A DNA stretch of 64,000 nucleotides, taken from Terrimonas_B sp041743125. GTDB lineage: Bacteria; Bacteroidota; Bacteroidia; Chitinophagales; Chitinophagaceae. The notes under the pieces are model-generated. The model did not search any database. It had not been told where the DNA came from and saw only the letters and a list, made by a program, of their open reading frames with translations. This document shows, piece after piece, positions 8,846 through 16,907 of this stretch (the first letter of the stretch is position 1; each line of letters starts with the position of its first letter). Made by a program: the position numbers and the translations under genes. The DNA is taken from assembly GCA_041743125.1 (NCBI GenBank), contig JBGTNK010000297.1, forward strand, positions 9,805-73,804. The letters are read 5' to 3'.

Positions 8846-10087
8846 ATGCAGTCCGGATCTGCTCCATCCAATTCGATCTTCAGTATTGCTGTAATCGTTG
8901 CGGCGCTTGGCTACTTTGTAGATATTTATGATCTTTTGTTATTTGGTATTATCCGTGTGCCAAGCCTCCGCTCATTAGGTCTTTCTGAATCAGAAGTACT
9001 GACTGATGGTGAAACAATTTTACAATGGCAGATGTGGGGTCTTTTGATCGGCGGAATTATTTGGGGAGTGATGGGTGATAAGAAAGGAAGGCTAAGTGTT
9101 TTATTTGGTTCAATTGTTTTGTATTCCATAGCCAATATAGCTAATGGATTTGTGGAGACAGTTGAACAATATAAATGGATACGTTTTATAGCCGGCCTGG
9201 GCCTGGCCGGGGAGTTGGGAGCAGGTATTACATTGGTTTCAGAGTTGACTGCAAAAGAGAAAAGAGGAATTGCAACCTCTATGGTTGCAGGTATTGGATT
9301 AACCGGTGCTGTAGTGGCCTTTATTATGAAGGAAAATTTTAGCTGGCGAACCTGTTACTTCATCGGCGGGGGACTGGGTTTGTTATTGTTGATATTAAGA
9401 GTATCAGTATTTGAATCAGGAATGTTTCACCAGGTTAAACAAATGGACGTTCAAAGAGGAAATCTTTTTATGCTCATCAATAAGGCCGAGAGATTAAAGC
9501 GTTACATTTTAAGTATTCTCATTGGTTTGCCTACCTGGTTTGTTATTGGCGTTCTTGTTACCTTTTCAAGTGAATTTGGTCGCCAGTTTGGGATTACAGA
9601 AGTTGTCGATCCAGGAAAAGCAATTATGTATGCTTATGCTGCTATTTCAATAGGTGATATTTTAATAGGGTTTGTGAGTCAGTGGTTAAAAAGCAGGAAA
9701 AAAGCTTTATATCTTTTTTATGCTATTACGGCCATTTTTATGATATTATTTTTTACAATCCAATGGAATGGCTCCGCTGCTCAAATGTACTGGTTGTGTG
9801 CCGGGCTTGGTTTCGGAACTGGATTCTGGGCCATTTTTGTCACGATGGGGGCAGAACAATTCGGCACAAACATTCGTGCAACGGCTGCTACCACTATTCC
9901 AAATATGGTACGCGGTATGCTGGCCATATTTATTCTTCCGGTTTTTAAAGCGTTTAGAAATATTGAGGGAGTGGGCTATGTTAATGGGGGTATCTATACT
10001 GGTCTATTGGTAATGGTAATAGCCGTAACAGCCGCTATTTTATCCAAGGAAACATTTAATAAAGATTTGAATTTTATTGAGAAATAG
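8846..10087 (+). CDS. MFS transporter (metabolite:H+ symporter-like)
   Basis: A 413-residue protein with about 12 transmembrane segments. The loop 2-3 signature GVMGDKKGRLSVLFGS (about residues 73-88) and the TM4-5 region IRFIAGLGLAGELGAGITLVSE resemble the sugar/organic-acid branch (MHS-like). The start ATG is 5 nt after the dedA stop, which suggests translational coupling. Substrate unknown. The 3' end converges with the glycosyltransferase gene, with only 11 nt between stop codons and no obvious terminator hairpin. Confidence 0.83.
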   Translation: MQSGSAPSNSIFSIAVIVAALGYFVDIYDLLLFGIIRVPSLRSLGLSESEVLTDGETILQWQMWGLLIGGIIWGVMGDKKGRLSVLFGSIVLYSIANIANGFVETVEQYKWIRFIAGLGLAGELGAGITLVSELTAKEKRGIATSMVAGIGLTGAVVAFIMKENFSWRTCYFIGGGLGLLLLILRVSVFESGMFHQVKQMDVQRGNLFMLINKAERLKRYILSILIGLPTWFVIGVLVTFSSEFGRQFGITEVVDPGKAIMYAYAAISIGDILIGFVSQWLKSRKKALYLFYAITAIFMILFFTIQWNGSAAQMYWLCAGLGFGTGFWAIFVTMGAEQFGTNIRATAATTIPNMVRGMLAIFILPVFKAFRNIEGVGYVNGGIYTGLLVMVIAVTAAILSKETFNKDLNFIEK

Positions 10088-10098
10088 CTTTACAAGTA

Positions 10099-11136
10099 TC
10101 ATTTCTCCCTGATAGTCCCTAAAATTTTTTCCACTATTTTTTCTTCAGGTAAAAGTTGCATACAAGCATGATCACCGCGATAACAAGGTTTATTACCAAA
10201 AACAGAACAGGGCCTGCAGTAAAGATCTGTTTGTATGGAATTCTCAGGCAATTGTCCCCATCCATAAAAACCAGCAAAGGGGTGGGTGGCACCCCAAATT
10301 GAAATTACAGGCACAGCATATAAAGAAGCCAAATGCATATTTGCAGAATCCATACTGATCATTAAATCAAAATTGCTGATGATGGCCAGCTCTTCCCTGA
10401 GCGAAAATTGTCCCGCCAGGTTGATGATGAAAGGATATTCTTTTTCCCATGCTTTTAAAATGCTTATCTCCTCATATCCTCCGCCTAATAAAAAAAGGCT
10501 GGCTCCACTTGTTTCCAATAATTGTTTAATGATATCTTTCATTTTTGAAAGCGGGTACATTTTTTCCGGGTGCCTGGCAAAAGGCGCAATACAAATATTT
10601 TTTTTACCCGGGGAGAAATAAGGAATAGCAGCTTCAGGTAGTTGAATTTTTGGAAGGGGAGTAATAGATGGATTTAATGTCAGACCAAAGCCCAATAAAT
10701 TAAATACATCAGCATATCGCTGAAAAGAGGTTTTTAGCTGATACAATTTCTTGTTTCGCCTGGAAGTGAGACTTTTCTTTTCTCTTCTTCCTTTGTCAAT
10801 AGTAGCGGAATGGGTACCGGATATTTTAAATAGGAAACTAATTACTTTAGAACGTAATACATTATGCAGATCTGCAATAGCGTCAAACTTGTATTGTTTT
10901 TTTAATTTCAGGAATAATTTGAATAGTCCAAATACTCCCTGGTGCCTTCCTTTCACCTCAACTGGATAAACTTTAATTCTTTCTAAAGATTCAAAAAGGG
11001 GTGCAAATTTCTCTTGTGTAAGGACAGTTATTTGAATTTGGGGATTTTGTTGTAATAATTGAAGTAGTACAGGTATTGTCAGGGCAACATCACCCAATGC
11101 AGAAAGCCGGATTACTAAAATGTGTTCAGACTTCAT
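10099..11136 (-). CDS. Glycosyltransferase family 9 (heptosyltransferase-like)
   Basis: A 345-residue GT-B protein. It opens with ILVIRLSALGDVALTIPVLL (residues 5-24), the N-terminal signature of LPS heptosyltransferases. The C-terminal Rossmann half has NICIAPFARHPEKMYPLSKM (about 184-203), LISMDSANMHLASLYAVPVISIWG (the D-S-x-x-x-H-L nucleotide-sugar site) and a GDHACM tail. Family-9 enzymes add heptose or a related sugar to lipid A-core. The 5' end overlaps the stop of the DUF4254 gene by 4 nt (ATGA), so the two are translationally coupled and probably act in the same surface-glycan step. Confidence 0.9.
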   Translation of the reverse strand: MKSEHILVIRLSALGDVALTIPVLLQLLQQNPQIQITVLTQEKFAPLFESLERIKVYPVEVKGRHQGVFGLFKLFLKLKKQYKFDAIADLHNVLRSKVISFLFKISGTHSATIDKGRREKKSLTSRRNKKLYQLKTSFQRYADVFNLLGFGLTLNPSITPLPKIQLPEAAIPYFSPGKKNICIAPFARHPEKMYPLSKMKDIIKQLLETSGASLFLLGGGYEEISILKAWEKEYPFIINLAGQFSLREELAIISNFDLMISMDSANMHLASLYAVPVISIWGATHPFAGFYGWGQLPENSIQTDLYCRPCSVFGNKPCYRGDHACMQLLPEEKIVEKILGTIREK

Positions 11137-11888
11137 TTCCCAGGTATAGTTAGTTGCTGGTATAGAACAGGATTTAGTGAAGGGTCATTATACATTTTCA
11201 TTTGTTTATAAACTTTCATGTATTTTTTTCCTTCTTCAATATCCTGGAGCAGGGTGTCTATAGCTTGAGAAAGATCGTTGCGCTGATCCAAAAGAACGGA
11301 TAATTTTTTGCGGCAGATTATTTTGTGATCTTCGCCGGCATCCGGGCGATTGGCTTCCACCTTCATATGAAAAATTTTTAAAGCCAGAATAGATAACCTG
11401 TCAATAGCCCAGGCCGGGCTTTCCGTATTAATTTGTGCCTCTTTTTGCGGAATTATTTCAGCGTATTGCTTCAGGAAATAGCTATCAATGTATTCTACAA
11501 CGTCGGTTCTTTCCTGGTTAGAATGATCTATTCTTCTCTTTATTGCCAGGGCCTCAACCGGATCAATTTGAGGATTTCTAATATTATCTTCCAGGTGCCA
11601 CTGAACGGTATCTATCCAATTTTTCAGGTAGAGTAAATGATTTAAGATTTCTGAGGGATATGGATTGCTAACTGGTGTATCAACATTATCATTCACATGA
11701 TAATGGAGGATGCTTTCTTCGAAGACGTTAATGCACAACGAGCTGATCATATAATGGATTTGATAATTCCCAAGTAAGAGTCTAAAGTGTAAAGGTACAA
11801 CACCAATGTTTTCTATATTGATGTCATTGATTGAGTTATCTAAAAAGTGTAAGACAGGGTTTATCTTTCTTATATAAAAAGGTTTCAT
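11133..11888 (-). CDS. DUF4254 protein coupled to the glycosyltransferase
   Basis: A 251-residue soluble protein whose central segment matches the DUF4254 family: VQWHLEDNIRNPQIDP, then KRRIDHSNQERTDVVEYID (roughly residues 95-145). Function is not established. Members often sit beside LPS glycosyltransferases, as here. A longer frame opens at 11942, but its first 18 codons are the terminator hairpin and U-tract of the upstream gene. The Met at 11888 (MKPFYIRKI) is therefore the better start. Confidence 0.85.
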   Translation of the reverse strand: MKPFYIRKINPVLHFLDNSINDINIENIGVVPLHFRLLLGNYQIHYMISSLCINVFEESILHYHVNDNVDTPVSNPYPSEILNHLLYLKNWIDTVQWHLEDNIRNPQIDPVEALAIKRRIDHSNQERTDVVEYIDSYFLKQYAEIIPQKEAQINTESPAWAIDRLSILALKIFHMKVEANRPDAGEDHKIICRKKLSVLLDQRNDLSQAIDTLLQDIEEGKKYMKVYKQMKMYNDPSLNPVLYQQLTIPGK

Positions 11889-11904
11889 TTTTGAACCGGC
11901 AGGT

Positions 11905-11942
11905 AAAAAAAATTGCCTGGAAGTTTTTAAACAACCAGGCAA
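11905..11942 (-). terminator. Intrinsic terminator of the fused sigma2/anti-sigma gene
   Basis: TTGCCTGG and CCAGGCAA form an 8-bp stem with a 14-nt loop, followed on the minus strand by eight U residues. It lies 32 nt past the stop of the gene at 11974 and 16 nt before the DUF4254 start codon. This shows the short upstream gene has a proper 3' end. Confidence 0.85.
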
Positions 11943-11973
11943 ATATATTTAGACCATTTAGTTTGGGAACACG

Positions 11974-12612
11974 TCAGATCATTGCAGCAATTTTTTGCCA
12001 CCAGGGTTTTTCTTTTTTTGGGAAAAATAACAAGTATTCCGTTGCAGTTTGTATTTCAACCAGGATTTCCTTTTCAAGTTGCTTTTTAACCTGGGGTGTC
12101 AAATATGTATTAGGTTTTGTTTCAGAAAGCCAGGCGTTCGTCTTCCAGTTGTCCGGCGGAACTTCTTCCCCATTCACATATCTTACAAGTTTTCGGTGCT
12201 CCTGCATATTTAAACCATACGTCGAAAAAGGATCCTTCTTACCTGCTATTTGTATAGTTTTCGAAGAAAGGGCCGGCGAGGCCTGCTCAGTTAGAATTAA
12301 CTTTTCAGTATTAAGCTCTAAATTATTCTCTGAAGTTATTTTTTTGCTCAGGCATTTTATGATGCCTTTTTTACCTTCTTCATATAAATACTCTGAAAGT
12401 GGAACAGAAGCAGCCAGATGGAGCCTTTTATTCCATACATCAATAAAAATGTCACGCACAAGATGCCTGGCGTCTTCAGCGAAATGAAGTTTGCGAAGCC
12501 CGAAGACATATAAACTATGCCAGTAGGTATAGTATAATTCCTCGAACGCTTTGGTGTCGTTAATAATAAGTCGATCCGTAATAGATTGAACAACAGTAAA
12601 ATTCCTGCTCAT
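11974..12612 (-). CDS. Sigma region 2-like domain fused to a soluble FecR-type anti-sigma N-terminal domain
   Basis: A 212-residue protein in two parts. Residues 11-90 match ECF sigma-70 region 2 of Bacteroidota (NDTKAFEELYYTYWHSLY, then EDARHLVRDIFIDVWNKR). No region 4 follows. Residues 138-212 match the cytosolic N-terminal domain of a FecR-type anti-sigma (HRKLVRYVNGE, AWLSE) and end with PWWQKIAAMI. FecR proteins normally enter their transmembrane helix at that point, so this protein is soluble. The same two domains occur as separate genes just upstream (13124-13651 and 12875-13117), with the same end point. A terminator follows. It cannot be an ordinary sigma factor because the -35-binding domain is absent. 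A decoy, antagonist or sigma-binding role is inference. A 218-codon frame on the opposite strand is judged a shadow. Confidence 0.7.
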   Translation of the reverse strand: MSRNFTVVQSITDRLIINDTKAFEELYYTYWHSLYVFGLRKLHFAEDARHLVRDIFIDVWNKRLHLAASVPLSEYLYEEGKKGIIKCLSKKITSENNLELNTEKLILTEQASPALSSKTIQIAGKKDPFSTYGLNMQEHRKLVRYVNGEEVPPDNWKTNAWLSETKPNTYLTPQVKKQLEKEILVEIQTATEYLLFFPKKEKPWWQKIAAMI

Positions 12613-12648
12613 TGGGGTACAATTTTAGGCTTATAAAATTTGGGTATG

Positions 12649-12758
12649 GAATTGTATCTCGCAGGAATTGAAAAAAAATGGTAGAAATTCTAATGGAATT
12701 GTGGATTGGGGTGGATTTGTATCGCAGGTATTGAAAGAAAAAGAATAGAACGCTAATG
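12649..12758. repeat. Two degenerate direct repeats upstream of the fused gene
   Basis: Copy 1 (12649-12695) and copy 2 (12714-12758) share the pattern GAwTTGTATnnCGCAGGwATTGAAA, an A/G-rich stretch and CTAATG, with a few indels and a 65-nt repeat period. The cores GCAGGaATTGAAA begin 49 and 112 nt upstream of the start codon at 12612. The rest of the 262-nt gap (12613-12874) holds no gene I can support. Confidence 0.55.
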
Positions 12759-12874
12759 TACTCAACTTTTTAATACAAACAAAGGTTAGCGAAAAATCTT
12801 TTTGTAAAAAGCCATATTCATAACTATAAAAATTTGAATTGTGATAAAATAAATGACATATCAGGTGAAATAGA

Positions 12875-13117
12875 TTAAAACATGGCAGTTATTTTTTGCC
12901 ACCAGGCTTTTTTCTTCCTGGGGAAAAATAAAGGATAGGCAGTAAATGATTGTATTTCCTGTAAGATCTCAAGTTCCAGTAAGGACCGTTCCTCCGGACT
13001 TAATGGTGCCTCTTTTGATGTACAGGATAGCCAGTTTTGGATTTGTCTTGTTTCCGCCGGCATGGATTCCCCATTAACATATCTCTCCAGTTTGCGATGT
13101 AAAATTTCAGATTTCAT
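12875..13117 (-). CDS. Small soluble FecR-type anti-sigma N-terminal domain protein
   Basis: An 80-residue protein, LHRKLERYVNGESMP then QNWLS, ending PLFFPRKKKAWWQKITAMF. It is collinear with the C-terminal 75 residues of the fused protein at 11974-12612, including the last 15 residues. It corresponds to the cytosolic anti-sigma domain of FecR proteins without the transmembrane helix and periplasmic domain. The next 40 nt after the stop encode no membrane helix in that frame. It begins 6 nt after the stop of the sigma-like gene, so the two form an operon. Confidence 0.65.
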   Translation of the reverse strand: MKSEILHRKLERYVNGESMPAETRQIQNWLSCTSKEAPLSPEERSLLELEILQEIQSFTAYPLFFPRKKKAWWQKITAMF

Positions 13118-13123
13118 CTCTAT

Positions 13124-13651
13124 TTAATTTTTAGAATAAGATAAAAGGTTGGTGAATGAAAATTTATCAATTAATGATTGAAAAATCCATCTTAAAGTTT
13201 CAAAATTATTATGATGCACTGTTCCTGCCTGACCAGATTGCTGCCTGATCAATTCAGATGGTTTGTTTATGATCGTAAAAGATTTTGATACCGGCCTTCT
13301 GGCGGCTTGTAATGAGAGAACACTAAATTCAATAGTTAATCTTTCTTCAATAGATTTACGAGATTCAAGTACTGCCAGTTTCTCAAATATGCATTTGATC
13401 ACTTTTTTTCTTACTTCCTGGTATAAATGTTTTGAAAGACAGAAAGAGACAGGTAATGCATGTCTTTTTTCCCATATATCAGTGAAAATTGAACGGACAA
13501 TTATTTTTGCGTCTTCAGAAGACTCAATTTTTTTCAAACAATATAAGTATAAGCTTTTCCAGTATAGGTGATAAATCTGTTCAAAAGCTTCTGTGTCGTT
13601 ATGGCTGATGCGATCAATTAATAATTGATCAGGGGATAAGAACCGGCTCAT
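13124..13651 (-). CDS. Sigma region 2-like protein lacking region 4
   Basis: A 175-residue protein whose residues 11-90 align with the N-terminal half of the fused protein downstream: DRISHNDTEAFEQIYHLYWKSLY, then EDAKIIVRSIFTDIWEKR and KKVIKCIFEK. This is ECF sigma region 2. The remaining 85 residues show no helix-turn-helix of region 4, and I recognise nothing in them. It is followed after 6 nt by the anti-sigma-like gene. The order sigma-like then anti-sigma-like is that of ECF/FecR pairs, but both partners are truncated. Ordinary decay is possible, yet two independent copies keep the same boundaries. Confidence 0.65.
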   Translation of the reverse strand: MSRFLSPDQLLIDRISHNDTEAFEQIYHLYWKSLYLYCLKKIESSEDAKIIVRSIFTDIWEKRHALPVSFCLSKHLYQEVRKKVIKCIFEKLAVLESRKSIEERLTIEFSVLSLQAARRPVSKSFTIINKPSELIRQQSGQAGTVHHNNFETLRWIFQSLIDKFSFTNLLSYSKN

Positions 13652-13689
13652 TAGGGTACGTTTTAATAGTTAAACAATCCAGGATATAG

Positions 13690-13751
13690 GAATCGTTTTT
13701 CTGAGGAGATGGAAATTAAAGAATCGGTTTTTTGGAGGAATGGAAATTAAG
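13690..13751. repeat. Tandem 31-bp direct repeat upstream of the split sigma-like operon
   Basis: Two adjacent 31-nt units (13690-13720 and 13721-13751) match at 24 of 31 positions. Both begin GAATCG and end ATGGAAATTAA. The cores GAGGAgATGGAAA and GGAGGAATGGAAA resemble the AGGaATTGAAA cores before the fused paralogue. The proximal core lies 52 nt from the start codon at 13651, against 49 nt in the other locus. Confidence 0.6.
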
Positions 13752-13773
13752 ATAGAGTGCTTTCTCAAAGGAT

Positions 13774-13796
13774 CAATCCTGGTTGATTCAGGATTG
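13774..13796. repeat. Perfect 8-bp hairpin upstream of the split sigma-like operon
   Basis: CAATCCTG and CAGGATTG are separated by 7 nt. No T-run follows on either strand, so it is not an intrinsic terminator. A protein-binding palindrome is possible. The remaining bases of the 318-nt gap 13652-13969 show nothing else I can name. Confidence 0.45.
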
Positions 13797-13969
13797 GTGG
13801 AATTGAATGCTAAACTACTCATCTTAATCCTACACTGCAAGATTTTTGGAAGGATTAATTATTAACATGGGAACTTTACGATACTCTGGATAAGGAACTA
13901 TATATTATGGAAATAGATGTAAAAAACGTGTGAATAACATTATTGAAGTATAAAAACATATTTCAAAAA

Positions 13970-15877
13970 TTATTGAACAAACTCGCTCAACTCTAACCAT
14001 CTCATTTCCTTTTGATCTAATTCCTTTGTAATCTCACCAATGCGAATAGAGAGCTTTTGCAATTCTTTAAAAGGAGTTCTATTATTATTTAGCTGACGGC
14101 TGATCAATTCTTTTTCACTGGTTAAGGCAGCTATTTCTATTTCCAGCATGTCAAATTCCCTTTTGTCATTAAAAGAGGGTTTCTTTTTTTCAGCAACTGC
14201 TGACATTTGTTCATTACTTTTCGGCTGGCGGGCATTCATATTAAATCGATCCAGGGGAGCACTATCGTTTTCTTTAAGCCATTCGCGGTACTGGGAATAA
14301 TTACCAGGAAAATTATTAATAATTCCTGCGCCTTCAAATACAAAAAGATGATCTACCAATCGATCCATAAAATATCGGTCATGGCTAACGATCATCAGGC
14401 ACCCGGGGAATTCTATTAAGAAATTTTCAAGAACACCCAGGGTTGGAAGATCCAGGTCATTGGTGGGTTCATCCAATACCAGGAAATTCGGATTTTTAAA
14501 AAGGATTGAAAGTAAATGCAGTCTCCTTTTTTCTCCTCCACTCAATTTGCTGATATAGGTATATTGTTTATCGGGATCAAAAAGAAAAAGTTGAAGAAAC
14601 TGAGCCGCACTTAATGACCCTCCGGATGCTAATGGGAAATGCTCCGCAATATTTTTTACAAATTCTATCACCCGCATATCTTCTTTTATAATTAAGCCTT
14701 GCTGCGAATAGTTGCCAAAGATCACTGTCTCACCTGTATTTATCTTTCCGCTATCTGGCTGCTCTATACCTTGCAGTATATTAATAAAGGTGGATTTGCC
14801 CGCACCGTTTTTCCCAACTACTCCTATACGGTCACCTTTTTTGAACGTATAATCAAATCCTTTTAATATAATAGTATCGCCATAGCTCTTATATACTTTT
14901 TTAAGTTCAATGATCTTTCCCCCCAGTCTGTTCATTTTCATTTGCATCTCTACCTGTTGATCTTCAATTTTCTTTTTTGCTTTCTTTTCTACTTCATAAA
15001 AATTATCCTGCCTGCTTTTACTTTTTGTAGTCCGGGCCTTTGGTTGCTTGCGCATCCACTCCAATTCTTTCCTATATGTATTTTTAGCCTTATCAATACT
15101 GGCTGATTCGCTTTCAAAACGGGCCGTTTTCTTTTCCAGGTAATTTTGATAATCGCCTTTATAAATATGGAGACTACTATCACCTCCTGCCGAACCGGGG
15201 GACATCTCCCATATTTCTTCACAAACAGCATCTAAAAAATAACGGTCATGGGTCACCAACAAAAGCGTTACATTTTCTTTATTCAAATAATTTTCCAGCC
15301 ATTCCACCATTTCAACATCCAGGTGGTTGGTAGGCTCATCCATGATCAACAAAACATGTTTATGTTCAAAACCAATATCGATCAATGTTTTTGCAAGAGC
15401 CACTCTTTTTCTCTGGCCGCCGCTTAAGGAGTTGACCGGCTGATGCAGCTCGTGAATATTTAGTTTACCCAAAACCTGTTTAACTTTTGTATCAAAATCC
15501 CATGCGCCCAGGTCGTCCATTTTAATTATGGCGGCGTTTAATGTATCCGGATCGGTATTGTCATTAATGGCTTCAAATTCCTTTATAGCATTTATTACCG
15601 GGTGGTCATGAAAAAAAATATTATCTAATATGGATTTTGTTTCATCAAAAATGGGTTCCTGCTCAAATAAGGCCACATCTACATCCTTATTGACCCACAC
15701 AGTACCGCTATCCGGAACCTCCTTTCCTGATAAAATTCTTAATAAAGTGGATTTACCCGACCCATTGCGGGCCACGAGGGATATCTTATCACCTTCTTCT
15801 ATATTAAATGAAATATTTTCAAATAGGGGCTGTATACCATAACTTTTTGTCAGATTCTCTACAGAAACATAATGCAT
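13970..15877 (-). CDS. ABC-F family ATPase (Uup/EttA-type, two ABC domains)
   Basis: A 635-residue soluble protein with two nucleotide-binding domains and no membrane segment. Domain 1 has the P-loop ARNGSGKST (36-44; first Gly of the motif is Ala, common in Bacteroidota), LSGGQRKRVALA and Walker B LLIMDEPTNHLD. A charged linker with RKQPKARTTKSKSRQ follows. Domain 2 has GKNGAGKST, LSGGEKRRLHLL and FLVLDEPTNDLD. The C-terminal 60 residues form a coiled coil. ABC-F proteins act on the ribosome. Uup-like members are most likely here given the C-terminal coiled coil. A -7 box lies immediately before the ATG. Confidence 0.92.
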   Translation of the reverse strand: MHYVSVENLTKSYGIQPLFENISFNIEEGDKISLVARNGSGKSTLLRILSGKEVPDSGTVWVNKDVDVALFEQEPIFDETKSILDNIFFHDHPVINAIKEFEAINDNTDPDTLNAAIIKMDDLGAWDFDTKVKQVLGKLNIHELHQPVNSLSGGQRKRVALAKTLIDIGFEHKHVLLIMDEPTNHLDVEMVEWLENYLNKENVTLLLVTHDRYFLDAVCEEIWEMSPGSAGGDSSLHIYKGDYQNYLEKKTARFESESASIDKAKNTYRKELEWMRKQPKARTTKSKSRQDNFYEVEKKAKKKIEDQQVEMQMKMNRLGGKIIELKKVYKSYGDTIILKGFDYTFKKGDRIGVVGKNGAGKSTFINILQGIEQPDSGKINTGETVIFGNYSQQGLIIKEDMRVIEFVKNIAEHFPLASGGSLSAAQFLQLFLFDPDKQYTYISKLSGGEKRRLHLLSILFKNPNFLVLDEPTNDLDLPTLGVLENFLIEFPGCLMIVSHDRYFMDRLVDHLFVFEGAGIINNFPGNYSQYREWLKENDSAPLDRFNMNARQPKSNEQMSAVAEKKKPSFNDKREFDMLEIEIAALTSEKELISRQLNNNRTPFKELQKLSIRIGEITKELDQKEMRWLELSEFVQ

Positions 15878-15881
15878 TTTG

Positions 15882-15889
15882 CAAAGATA
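15882..15889 (-). promoter_or_regulatory. Candidate -7 box directly before the ABC-F start codon
   Basis: The minus strand reads TATCTTTG, an exact TAnnTTTG match, with only 4 nt between the G and the ATG at 15877. If used, the transcript would begin at or almost at the start codon. Confidence 0.4.
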
Positions 15890-16063
15890 AATATGAGGGT
15901 GAGAACTTTCGTTTTTAATAATGGCTTAAAAAGGTAAAATGGAAAGGAAACATTTTGTAGAGGATTTGCAGGCCATACCGAAAAAGTAATTTATCAAAGG
16001 CTAAACCCCTTGTCTTGCTAGTATTACTATTTTGCAGACCTATTGTAAAGAGGCTAATATGGG

Positions 16064-16717
16064 CTATGGCTGGTTGCCCAAAACGAATATTACCAGGCAG
16101 ATCATAATTGCGATTAATAATAAAAACCAGGGCTTTCTTTTTTCCCAATTTTGCTTTTGCTTTTGCCGAATAACAGACCTGTTTATTTTTTTTGTGAAAA
16201 ACTCACCAGCGGCATTTAATTTTTTTAATTGGATTGAAATAAGTAACAATAATTCATAGGGGAGTGCCTGGCTTGTTTTTAGGGCAATCGATATTATTTC
16301 ATTACTAATTTCAATATCATTAAAAGAGTTCAGCGTACTTATATTTGCATCGGACAGTATCAAATTAATTTGATTATAAATTTTCTGGTGATTCATCCTG
16401 TGTATATCCATTCCTGAAACATACTTTTCAAGATCAAGTATTTGCCTTAGAATTGAATCGGGAGTTGGCGATTCCTTCATCATCTTTTTTCCGGTGCTTT
16501 GTGCATACCATCTTTGCTGAAGGTAATTATGCTTTTTAACCGGATTGGTCAGGGTTTCATAGGCTTCTTTAATATCGGCGAATTTTGACTGGCTAAAGGC
16601 TTCGTTTTTTTTATCGGGATGATACTGATGTGCAAGCCGGCGAAAAGCTTTTTTTATTTAATTTGAAGAAGCGGAAGGTGGTAACTCTAATATGGAGTAA
16701 TAATCTTTTAGGTTCAC
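16064..16717 (-). pseudogene. J-domain (DnaJ-like) membrane protein with in-frame nonsense codon
   Basis: One continuous frame runs from GTG 16717 to the stop at 16064, about 217 codons, interrupted only by TAA at 16658-16660 (codon 20). Before the stop it reads LKDYYSILELPPSASSN, and after it IKKAFRRLAHQYHPDKK, FADIKEAYETL: a complete J-domain including the HPD tripeptide. The stop sits where J-domains usually have Glu (GAA to TAA is one change). The C-terminal 139 codons follow from MMKESPTPD and end in a transmembrane helix (WFLLLIAIMICLVIFVLG). J-proteins stimulate Hsp70. Translation from the internal Met would give only the membrane-anchored tail. A sequencing error is the alternative. 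Confidence 0.8.
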
Positions 16718-16724
16718 AAGGCTG

Positions 16725-16732
16725 CAAAGATA
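16725..16732 (-). promoter_or_regulatory. Candidate -7 box before the J-domain gene
   Basis: The minus strand reads TATCTTTGC, identical to the box of the neighbouring ABC-F gene and 7 nt upstream of the GTG at 16717. Confidence 0.35.
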
Positions 16733-16907
16733 AAAGAAGAAGGAAAAGAGTATAAAAAGCGGTAGGAATTATTATGGCGATCTTCTTCAACTGTGTTTCG
16801 GGAGGAGAAAATACAAGGCAGAATAAGCAGAATGAAAGAATCCTGATCAATATTCAAATTGGTACGTGGTAAAAGGGTTTTTAAAATGGGCAATGTATTT
16901 GTAGTTT

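Noticed and set aside
11831..12487. A 218-codon frame antisense to the fused sigma-like gene
   Set aside because: The minus-strand protein matches sigma region 2 and FecR domains and has collinear paralogues upstream. The plus-strand frame resembles nothing and runs through the terminator.
13774..13796. Hairpin upstream of the sigma-like operon as a terminator
   Set aside because: No T-run follows on either strand. It is kept only as a possible palindrome.
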